Part shown: piece after piece, positions 57,062-64,000 of the stretch
Layout: the number at the start of each line of letters is the position of its first letter
Numbering within the stretch: position 1 is the first letter of the stretch
DNA from: Rhodovulum sp. ES.010
Lineage (GTDB): Bacteria > Pseudomonadota > Alphaproteobacteria > Rhodobacterales > Rhodobacteraceae
Reading direction: 5' to 3'
Length of the DNA stretch: 64,000 bases
Assembly (NCBI RefSeq): GCF_900142935.1
Contig: NZ_FSRS01000001.1
Coordinates: 1,746,001 to 1,810,000, forward strand
Notes under the pieces: model-generated
Database searches by the model: none
What the model was told of the DNA's origin: nothing
What the model saw: the letters and a program-made list of their open reading frames with translations, nothing else
Made by a program: the position numbers and the translations under genes

Positions 57062-57326
57062 ATGGCAACCACGGAGCGGCAAGGACTGATTTCACGCTTT
57101 TTCTCGCGTGTCAGCGACACTGATCGTGACGTGCCTACGACCGAAGGGCCTCCTGCGTCTGGACATGAGGCCTGGGGCGACAATGCAACGCGCTCGGTAA
57201 GTGACTTGGTCAAGTCCGTTCTGAGGCAACCGAGTTGTTTGATTGTCACAGGATACCAGGACTTCCTATCTTCTCTGACAATCTTGCTCGAAACGGTCGA
57301 CAAACTTGACGAGCGCCCAGAAGGCA
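57062..57326 (+). pseudogene. Unknown gene, 3' end removed by an IS3 element
   Basis: 88 codons (MATTERQGLISRFFSRVSD... to ...LDERPEG) then the frame enters the IS3-type element at 57327 and stops at 57340. It begins 57 bp after the helicase gene on the same strand, so it was probably the second gene of that unit. Lower GC than the core genome. No motif was recognised; hydrophobic segment LIVTGYQDFLSSLTILLETV near the cut. Confidence 0.5.
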
Positions 57327-57344
57327 TGACCTGCCACTGATCTT

Positions 57345-58277
57345 TCATCCAGCCGCGACCGGAGCCCGGTTGGTGTTTACGCCAAATGGCGCGGGTTGAG
57401 CAATCGCCCGACGCGCGGAGCTCTCATCTCGCGCAGCGGGTCGGGCGATTGCGGTGGTCAGGGTCTGCGCGTAGTCAGCCGGGGTCTGATAGCCCAAGGC
57501 CGAATGGGGGCGCTCGGTGTTGTAGTCGGCGACCCAGGCGGCGATCAGGTCGCGGGCATGGGCGAGGTTACGAAACAGCGTCTCGTTCAAGAACTCGTCC
57601 CGCATCCGGCCGTTGAAGCTCTCGACAAAGCCATTCTGCATCGGCTTGCCCGGCGCGATGTAGTGCCATTCGATCCGGTTCTCGGCGCACCACTTCAGGA
57701 TCGCGTTCGAGGTCAGTTCCGTCCCGTTGTCCGACACGATCATTCCCGGCTTGCCGCGACGTTCGATCAGCGCCGTCAGCTCCCGCGCGACGCGCCGGCC
57801 GGAGATCGACGTGTCCGGGATCGCGGCGAGGCATTCGCGCGTGACGTCATCGACGATGTTCAGCACCCGGAACCGCCGCCCGCACGCGAACTGGTCATGG
57901 ACGAAATCCAGTGACCAACGGGCATTTGCGCGCGCCTCGACCAGGATCGGGGCGCGGGTGCCGATGGCCTTGCGCCGCGCGCGCCGCTTGCGGACGGTCA
58001 GCCCTTCCTCGCGGTAAAGCCGGTAGATACGGTTGATCCCCGAGGGCTCGCCCTCCCGCCGGAGCAGGACGAAGAGCCGCCGGTAGCCGAACCGCCGACG
58101 CTCGTTGGCAAGCTCCCGCAATCGGCCGCGCAGTTCCGTGTCGGGTGCGCGTTGCGACCGGTAGCGGATCGTCTTCCGATCCGCGCCGGCAATCTGGCAC
58201 GCCCGTCGTTCCGACAGCCCGAACCGGGCCTTCAGATGCGCGACCGCCTCGCGCTTCACGACGGGCGTCACCACTTT
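57345..58277 (-). CDS. IS407-like transposase OrfB
   Basis: About 310 residues beginning [31 protein letters not shown], with the DDE core [27 protein letters not shown], and [17 protein letters not shown], and [12 protein letters not shown] at the end. Read from OrfA by a -1 shift at the A6G run (58274-58280). Confidence 0.9.
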   Translation of the reverse strand, partial: KVVTPVVKREAVAHLKARFGLSERRACQIAGADRKTIRYRSQRAPDTELRGRLRELANERRRFGYRRLFVLLRREGEPSGINRIYRLYREEGLTVRKRRARRKAIGTRAPILVEARANARWSLDFVHDQFACGRRFRVLNIVDDVTRECLAAIPDTSISGRRVARELTALIERRGKPGMIVSDNGTELTSNAILKWCAENRIEWHYIAPGKPMQNGFVESFNGRMRDEFLNETLFRNLAHARDLIAAWVADYNTERPHSALGYQTPADYAQTLTTAIARPAARDESSARRAIAQPAPFGVNTNRAPVAAG

Positions 58278-58534
58278 TTTGAAACCAGCTCGCGCATCGC
58301 GGCCAGATCCAGCATCTGCTCCGCCAGCAGCTTCTTCAACTTGGCGTTCTCGTCCTCGAGCGCCTTCAGCCGTTTGGCCTCTGACACCGTCATGCCGCCG
58401 TATTTGGCTTTCCAGTTGTAGAACGTCCCCTCCGACATGCCGTGCTTGCGGCACAGATCGGCACACTTCGCCCCGGCCTCATGCTCGGCCAGGATGCCGA
58501 TAATCTGCTCTTCGCTGTATCTCGTTCGCTTCAT
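58268..58534 (-). CDS. IS407-like transposase OrfA
   Basis: 88 residues: [41 protein letters not shown] (helix-turn-helix) and the zipper [24 protein letters not shown]. It ends VSKKW at the slippery A6G. Typical IS407-group OrfA. Confidence 0.9.
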   Translation of the reverse strand: MKRTRYSEEQIIGILAEHEAGAKCADLCRKHGMSEGTFYNWKAKYGGMTVSEAKRLKALEDENAKLKKLLAEQMLDLAAMRELVSKKW

Positions 58535-58599
58535 TGTCCGTCCCCTCCTTGGGTCGGACTCTAATCGCAGGTGGAGGAAAAATCCCGTGGCAGGTCAAA

Positions 58600-60993
58600 A
58601 GCTGCGACCAGCTCCGGGGCGGGATGGATGCTTCGCTCTACAAGGACTACATCCTCACGCTCCTCTTCGTGAAATATGTCTCCGACCGCGCAGGCGAGCC
58701 CGATGCGCTGATCGAGGTGCCGGAAGGCGCGTCCTTCGCGGACATGAAGGACCTCCGCGAGTCCAAGGCCATCGGCGAAGGCATGGACATGATCATCGCC
58801 CGGATCGCCGAGGAAAACGACCTGAGCGGGGTGATCGACCGGGCCTTCTTCAACGACCCCGAGAAATTCGGGCGCGGGCAGAAGATGATCAACACGCTGA
58901 CCGCGCTGATCAACATCTTCAGCCGGGAAGAGCTGAACTTCTCGAAGAACCGCGCCGATGGCGACGATATCCTCGGCGACGCCTACGAATACCTGATGCG
59001 CAATTTCGCGACCGAGGCGGGCAAGTCCAAGGGGCAGTTCTACACCCCGGCCGAGGTCTCGCGCGTCGTGGCGGCCGTGGCGGGCGTCAGCCGCGCCACC
59101 AGCCCGAAACAGTCGGTCTATGACCCGACCTGCGGCTCGGGGTCCCTGTTGCTCAAGGCAGCGGAAACCGCCCGCGTGCCGATCTCGATCTTCGGGCAGG
59201 AGATGGACATCGCCACCCGAGGCCTCGCTCGCATGAACATGATCATGCACAACCGCGCCACCGCCGAGATCGCGCAGGGCGACGTGATCGCCGAGCCGCA
59301 TTTCCTGGCCGATGCCCAGACCCTCCAGACCTTCGATTTCGTGGTGGCCAATCCGCCCTTCTCCGCCAAGGCCTGGGCCTCCGGCCTGACAGAGGACACG
59401 AAATACGGCCGGTTCGACGATGGCGAGCCGCCCGCCAAGAACGGCGATTTCGCGTTCCTGCTGCACATCCTCGCCTCGATGAAGGCGACCGGGTCGGGTG
59501 CGGTGATCCTGCCCCATGGCGTTCTGTTCCGCGGCAATGCCGAGGCCCGGCTGCGGGAAAGGATCCTGAAACGCGGCTATATCAAGGGCATCATCGGCCT
59601 GCCGGCCAACCTGTTCTACGGCACCGGCATCCCCGCCTCGATCATCGTCCTGGACAAGGCCGAGGCAAGCGACCGCCGCCCGGTCTTCATGATCGACGCC
59701 TCCAGGGGCTTCACCAAGGACGGCAACAAGAACCGCCTGCGGGAACGCGACATCCACAAGATCACCGATGCCTTCACCCGCGGCCAGGAAATGCCGGGAT
59801 ATTCCCGCCTCGTCCCCTTCGACGAGATCGCGCGGAACGAGTTCAACCTGAACATCCCCCGCTACATCGACGCCTCCGAGCCCGAGGATCTGCAGGATAT
59901 CACCGCCCACCTGCAGGGCGGCGTGCCCGACCGCGACATCGATGCGTTGCGCAATTTCTGGGATGTCATGCCCAGCCTGCGCCCCACGCTCTTCGGGCCG
60001 AACCCGCGGGCGGGCTATTCCGACCCGCTGATCGCCCCCGACGCGGTGCGCGCCACCATCCGGAACCACCCCGATTTCGCGGCCTTCCGCGCGCAGGTCA
60101 CCGAAATCCTGGATGGCTGGGTGCAGGCCAACACCCCCGCGCTGATGAGCATCGAACAGGGCGATCACCCCCGCGACCTGATCCACGCCATTGCCGAGGA
60201 CATGCTGGCCCGGTTCGCCGCCGCCCCCCTGATCGACCGCTACGAGGCCTATCAGCGCCTGATGACCTATTGGGCCCAGACCATGCAGGACGACGTGTTC
60301 ATCATCGCGGGCGGCGGCTGGCTGGCGGCGCGCGACCTGCGCGAGGCCCGCAAGGAGGTCAAGGACGGCAAGACGAAATGGCTGGAGGACGGCGACCTGA
60401 CCGTGAACAAGGTGCGCCTTGTGGCCGATGTCATCCCGCCCGCGCTGATCACCGCGCGCTTCTTCCCTGACCTCAAGGATGCGTTGGACCAGGCCACCGC
60501 CCGGGCCGAAGAGCTGGGCCGCGAGATCGAGGAGCTGGCCGAGGAACACGGCGCCGAGGGCGGGCTGCTGGCCGAGGCCCTGACCGACACCGGCAAGCTG
60601 ACCGCCGCCTCGGTCAAGGCGCGCGAGGCGTTGGGCGAGGCCGATGCCGAGGAACGCCCGCTGCTGAAACAGGCCGCCAGGCTGCTGAAGGCCGAGGCCG
60701 CGGCGAAAAAGGCGGCGAAAGAAGCCGAGGCCAGGCTGACCGAGGCCGTGCTGAAAACCTATCCCGAATTGACCGAGGACCAGATCCGCACCCTTGTCGT
60801 GCAGGACAAGTGGCTCGCCGATATCGCCGCCGCCATCGGGGCCGAGGTGGAGGCCAGGACCGAGGCCCTGACCGCCCGGGTGCGCGTGCTGACCGAACGC
60901 TATGGCCAGACCCTGCCGCAGATCATGGACGATCTGGCCGCGCTGGAGGCCCGGGTGGCCGGGCATCTGGCGGCGATGGGGGTGGCGGGATGA
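58600..60993 (+). CDS. hsdM: Type I restriction-modification methyltransferase subunit, 5' end lost
   Basis: About 797 residues. It starts directly at the IS3 end with SCDQLRGGMDASLYKDYILTLLFVKYVSD; family members have about 15 more residues before this, so the original start is gone. The first ATG is at 58624, and a TTG inside the IS (58534) could also give a fused start. The N6-adenine methylase core is intact: DPTCGSGSLL (about residue 175) and NPPF (about 251). A long coiled-coil tail (about 630-740) is present, as in the larger HsdM group. Overlaps hsdS by 4 bp. Methylation needs an S subunit, which is broken here. Confidence 0.88.
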   Translation, partial: SCDQLRGGMDASLYKDYILTLLFVKYVSDRAGEPDALIEVPEGASFADMKDLRESKAIGEGMDMIIARIAEENDLSGVIDRAFFNDPEKFGRGQKMINTLTALINIFSREELNFSKNRADGDDILGDAYEYLMRNFATEAGKSKGQFYTPAEVSRVVAAVAGVSRATSPKQSVYDPTCGSGSLLLKAAETARVPISIFGQEMDIATRGLARMNMIMHNRATAEIAQGDVIAEPHFLADAQTLQTFDFVVANPPFSAKAWASGLTEDTKYGRFDDGEPPAKNGDFAFLLHILASMKATGSGAVILPHGVLFRGNAEARLRERILKRGYIKGIIGLPANLFYGTGIPASIIVLDKAEASDRRPVFMIDASRGFTKDGNKNRLRERDIHKITDAFTRGQEMPGYSRLVPFDEIARNEFNLNIPRYIDASEPEDLQDITAHLQGGVPDRDIDALRNFWDVMPSLRPTLFGPNPRAGYSDPLIAPDAVRATIRNHPDFAAFRAQVTEILDGWVQANTPALMSIEQGDHPRDLIHAIAEDMLARFAAAPLIDRYEAYQRLMTYWAQTMQDDVFIIAGGGWLAARDLREARKEVKDGKTKWLEDGDLTVNKVRLVADVIPPALITARFFPDLKDALDQATARAEELGREIEELAEEHGAEGGLLAEALTDTGKLTAASVKAREALGEADAEERPLLKQAARLLKAEAAAKKAAKEAEARLTEAVLKTYPELTEDQIRTLVVQDKWLADIAAAIGAEVEARTEALTARVRVLTERYGQTLPQIMDDLAALEARVAGHLAAMGVAG

Positions 60994-61075
60994 GTGGGGC
61001 GACTTTGCCCCAGGGCTGGAGCCTGAAGCGCCTGGACGAACTTGCCAGAGTGACAAGCGGTAAGCGGCTTCCTAA
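60990..61075 (+). pseudogene. hsdS: Type I restriction specificity subunit, first 28 codons
   Basis: MSGATLPQGWSLKRLDELARVTSGKR is the standard start of a HsdS target-recognition domain (P-x-G-W-x-x-x-x-L-x-E). It overlaps the hsdM stop as ATGA. The IS5-type element follows at 61076 and the frame ends in it at 61130. No further hsdS sequence is seen on the far side. Confidence 0.85.
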
Positions 61076-62440
61076 CAGGCCGCTGAAATTCTCTTGCGGC
61101 CGGACGGATTTCCCTGACCCTCACCCGTGAGGCCGGCGTCGTCTGTTCTGTGTGCTTGGTCTCGGCCCTGCCTTTGGCGTCAGGCGGCCAGCAGCTTCGG
61201 CAGTCTGGCGAGGTTGCAGGCGGCCATGGTGAAGGTGAAGCGGGCGGCGACGCGGTCGAGGCCGCGGTATACGGTCTGGGCCATGCCGCCGACGGTCTTG
61301 GCCCAGCCGAAGGGCTCTTCGATCTTCTTGCGGCGCGTCTGGGACAGGGCGCAGCCGGGGTGGCGGGTGGTTCTGCCGTCGATGGCGGAGTGTCGGGCCT
61401 TCTGGGCGACATGCGGCGTGACGTGGGCCTGTCGCAGATCGGCGACGAAATCTGCGCTGTCGTAGCCCTTGTCGGCGCCCAGCGTGAGGCGGCGGGTCGA
61501 GCCGGGGGAATGGCGGTGGATCATGTCGAGCGCGGCGCGGCGTTCGGCATGGCCATCGGCGCGGGTCAGGTCGGCCTGGACGACGAAGCCATTGCGGTTT
61601 TCCATCAGCGCATGCCCCATGTAACAGAGCAGCGCGCCCGTCCCCTGCGACTTGCGGAACAGCCGCGCGTCGGGGTCGGTGATCGAGGCATGGGTGGCGT
61701 TGGAGCGCTTCTCGCCGCGGAAGTCGACTTCGGCGTTGCGGTGGCGGCGGCTGGGGCTGGGCATCGGGACGGTCTCGGCTTCGGGCTGGGCAGGGGCGGT
61801 GTCGGGGCTGGTATCCTGATCGGTGTCCCCCGGCGGGTCACCCGGCCCGTCCGCGCCGGGCGGGCTGCCCTCGGTCTTCGGCTGGAAGCTCTTCATGGAA
61901 GCCCAGGCCTTGATCAGCGTGCCGTCCACCGAGAAGTGCTCGTCTGACAGCAGCGGTGCGACCTCCCGGTGAGCCAGGATCGCGCCCATCACCTTGCGCG
62001 CCATGTCGGTGGTCAGCAGCCGGTCACGGTTCTTCGTGAAGACGGTGGGGACCCAGACCGCGTCGTCGATCCCCAGGCCCACGAACCAGCGGAACATGAG
62101 GTTGTAATCCATCTGCTCCATCAACTGCCGCTCCGAGCGTACCGAGAACAGGATCTGTAGAAGGCTCGCCCGGATCAGCCGCTCCGGCGGGATCGAGGGC
62201 CGGCCCTCCGGGGCGTAGAGCGTCTCGAACTCGGCATCGAGGCTGGCCAAAGCCTCGTTCACGACCCGCCGGATCTGCCGCAACGGATGCCGCGCCGGGA
62301 TCCGCGCCTCGATGTCAACATAGCTGAACAGCGACCCGCTCGTCTCGTCCGCGCCCCGCATCCCAACCCCTCCGGCAACCGCCCAAGGGGTGAATCACGT
62401 CCCTCAACCGACGTCCAGAGCGAGGTTTTTCAGCAGCCTG
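61076..62440 (-). mobile_element. IS5-type insertion sequence, copy 2
   Basis: 1365 bp, same length and nearly the same sequence as the copy at 33948-35312, in the opposite orientation. Both flanks are CTAA (61072-61075 and 62441-62444), a perfect 4-bp YTAR-type duplication. It separates the hsdS stub from the hsdR 3' end. Confidence 0.93.
61180..62361 (-). CDS. IS5/IS1182-type transposase, copy 2
   Basis: 393 residues, identical to copy 1 except two residues noticed (S for G near residue 8, C for Y near 338). The DDE motifs HFSVDGTLIKAWAS, LGADKGYDSADF and EEPFGWAKTVGG are intact, so the element is probably still active. Confidence 0.92.
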   Translation of the reverse strand: MRGADETSGSLFSYVDIEARIPARHPLRQIRRVVNEALASLDAEFETLYAPEGRPSIPPERLIRASLLQILFSVRSERQLMEQMDYNLMFRWFVGLGIDDAVWVPTVFTKNRDRLLTTDMARKVMGAILAHREVAPLLSDEHFSVDGTLIKAWASMKSFQPKTEGSPPGADGPGDPPGDTDQDTSPDTAPAQPEAETVPMPSPSRRHRNAEVDFRGEKRSNATHASITDPDARLFRKSQGTGALLCYMGHALMENRNGFVVQADLTRADGHAERRAALDMIHRHSPGSTRRLTLGADKGYDSADFVADLRQAHVTPHVAQKARHSAIDGRTTRHPGCALSQTRRKKIEEPFGWAKTVGGMAQTVYRGLDRVAARFTFTMAACNLARLPKLLAA

Positions 62441-63369
62441 CTAAGGCGGGCGAAGACCTGATGACGGCCCGGGATGCGTGGTTCGGCCTTCTGGACCCGG
62501 TGGAGCAGCCCAAGGGGGATGACGAGGTTCTGGCCTATTTCTCCAGCCCCGGCGGTTGGGAAGACGATCCGCAAGCCGAGGAAAAGGCCCGGCGGCGCCA
62601 GGCGCTCTACAAGCTGGCCGGGGCCTATGCCCGGGCATTCGCCGCCGCCGCCGAGGATCCCGCCGCCTCGGGCGTCAACGAGCTTGAACTTGCCCAGTAT
62701 CGCCGCGAGGTCGACCATGCCATCGCGCTGCGCGACGCAGTGCGCCTCCACAGCGGCGACGCGGTGGACATGAAGCAGTTCGAGCCCGCGATGCGGCACC
62801 TGATCGACACCTACATCAAGGCTGACGAGACCGAGGTGATCTCGCATCTCGACGATATCAGCCTGATCGACCTGGTCGCCAGCAAGGGCGCCGAAGCCGA
62901 AGGGGCGCTCTCTCAGGCCATGAAAGGCAGGCGGGAGAACGTCGCCGAGGCCATCGAGAACAATGTCCGCCGGGTGATCACCGACGAAATCCCGGTGAAC
63001 CCGAAGTTCTACGAGCGGATGTCTGAGTTGCTGAACGATCTGGTCAAGAAACGCCGGGACGACGCAATCGCCTACGCTGAGTATCTCGAGAGGATCGCGG
63101 AACTGGTCCGGGCGGTGAAGGCCGGTCATGGCGGGGCATACCCGGCGACCATCAACACACCCGGCCGAAAGGCGCTCTACGACAACCTCGAGCAGGACGA
63201 GGCCCTGGCACAGACGATCGATCAGGTGGTCCGGGAAACGGCCCAGACCGGGTGGCGCGGCAACAGGATGAAGGAAAGGATGCTCCGGCGGAAATTGGCG
63301 GAGGCGCTGGAAGACGATGAAACCGTGGATCGCATCATCGAGATCATCCGGACCCATGACGAATACTGA
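62441..63369 (+). pseudogene. hsdR: Type I restriction endonuclease subunit, 3' part only
   Basis: About 309 codons in frame from the IS end (KAGEDLMTARDAWFGLLDPVEQP...) to TGA at 63369. The helical C-terminal domain (DUF3387-like) ends ALEDDETVDRIIEIIRTHDEY, close to HsdR C-termini. The nuclease (PD-(D/E)XK) and helicase domains that should precede it are absent. Restriction by this system is therefore lost. Confidence 0.85.
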
Positions 63370-64000
63370 GGTGATCGAGGTCGCCGGTCTGTCGGTCGAA
63401 TTGCTGCGCAAGCCGATCAAGAACCTGCATATCGGGGTCTACCCTCCGACGGGACGCGTTCGGGTCGCCGCCCCGCCGGCGATCAGCGAAGACGCCATCC
63501 GGGTCGCCATTGTGACCCGCCTCGGCTGGATCAAGAAGAAGCAGCGCGAATTCGCAGGGCAGGCCCGGGAAACAGAGCGCCGGTATCTCTCAGGGGAAAC
63601 CCACTATTTCCTGGGCAAGCCCTTGAGGCTGTCTGTCCGCCAGTCCGGATCAAGCGGATGCAGCATGCAACTCGAGGGGGCGGACCGACTGACGATGACC
63701 GTTCCTGAAGGAGCAACGGCAGATCAGAAGGCCCGGTGGCTGGCCGCCTGGTATCGGGACGAACTGAAATCGCGCACGGCCCCCCGGGTCGTGAAATGGG
63801 CGGAACGCCTGGGTGTCCCGCCCCCCCGCTGGGGCGTGCGCCAGATGCGTACGAAATGGGGAAGCTGCAACCCGGACAAGCGCCTCATCTGGGTCAACCT
63901 GGACCTGGCGAAAAAGCCCCTTCAATGCCTGGATTACGTGGTCCTGCACGAGATGGCGCATTTCGTGTCCCGCCGGCATGATGAAGCCTTCTTGGCCACC
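63356..64000 (+). CDS. YgjP/SprT-like zinc metallopeptidase (runs off the right edge)
   Basis: First 215 residues from the ATG at 63356, overlapping the hsdR end by 14 bp. The zinc motif is VVLHEMAHFVSRRHDEAF (HExxH), preceded by the YgjP-type block MRTKWGSCNPDKRLIWVNLDL. This family (DUF45) is often the last gene of type I restriction operons. Role in those operons is unknown. The C-terminus is beyond the window. Confidence 0.9.
   Translation, partial: MTNTEVIEVAGLSVELLRKPIKNLHIGVYPPTGRVRVAAPPAISEDAIRVAIVTRLGWIKKKQREFAGQARETERRYLSGETHYFLGKPLRLSVRQSGSSGCSMQLEGADRLTMTVPEGATADQKARWLAAWYRDELKSRTAPRVVKWAERLGVPPPRWGVRQMRTKWGSCNPDKRLIWVNLDLAKKPLQCLDYVVLHEMAHFVSRRHDEAFLAT

Larger units (their letters stand above)
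57327..58597 (-). mobile_element. IS3-family insertion sequence (IS407-like)
   Basis: 1271 bp with matching ends TGACCTGCCAC. Flanks (GGCA left, AAAG right) do not match, and the genes on the two sides are different truncated genes, so the element probably lies at a deletion junction. OrfA and OrfB are on the minus strand. Confidence 0.87.

Noticed and set aside
58561..61056. 831-codon minus-strand frame opposite hsdM
   Set aside because: Antisense shadow of the methyltransferase, which carries DPTCGSGS and NPPF on the plus strand.

Overview
The window is GC-rich, gene-dense DNA from an alphaproteobacterium, most likely a Rhodobacteraceae (Roseobacter/Rhodobacter-like) chromosome. The evidence is codon use, the siroheme synthase-DUF2849-sulfite reductase-APS reductase-DUF934 block, the DUF2478/ModE/ModABC block, the thrC/M16-peptidase pair beside tldD, and the DUF6152/DUF6644 pair. 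No rRNA, tRNA or CRISPR array was seen. The assignment is an inference from gene content.

Layout. 1-20 kb is mostly housekeeping: the 3' end of mtnP, apt (adenine salvage), a GlcD-like FAD oxidase, an MBL-fold protein, a GNAT/M16 peptidase/thrC operon, tldD, a periplasmic histidine phosphatase, DUF6644/DUF6152, dprA, topA, an L,D-transpeptidase, a two-subunit 3-oxoacid CoA-transferase and DUF2478. A lower-GC HExxH protein and a small ribbon-helix-helix regulator facing a 38-codon ORF sit between mtnP and apt. 19-23 kb is molybdate uptake (modE divergent from modABC, with a Mo-box-like palindrome). 23.5-27.1 kb is an exported fructan pair: GH68 levansucrase overlapping a GH32 enzyme.

27-36 kb is a zone of decay and insertion: an MFS transporter, an alpha/beta-hydrolase remnant, a CPBP protease broken twice, and a serine hydrolase split by an IS630 element. 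An intact DUF3047 gene, a B12-binding regulator and an IS5-type element follow. 36-52 kb is ordered again: a six-PAS GGDEF-EAL protein, assimilatory sulfate reduction (cysG, DUF2849, cysI, cysH, DUF934), a LysR regulator with an internal deletion, a ugpBAEC glycerol-3-phosphate-type ABC operon and a chemoreceptor.

52-64 kb is a defence-type island held between insertion sequences. It has an IS3 element, a 949-aa protein joining HIT-like, phospholipase-D-like, SF2 helicase and DUF3427 domains, a small gene cut by a second IS3 element, and a type I restriction-modification locus. In that locus hsdM has lost its first codons, hsdS stops after 29 codons at a second copy of the IS5-type element, and only the 3' end of hsdR remains on the far side, followed by a YgjP-like metallopeptidase. 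The large fused helicase is the most interesting intact gene here. The restriction function of the neighbouring type I system appears lost.
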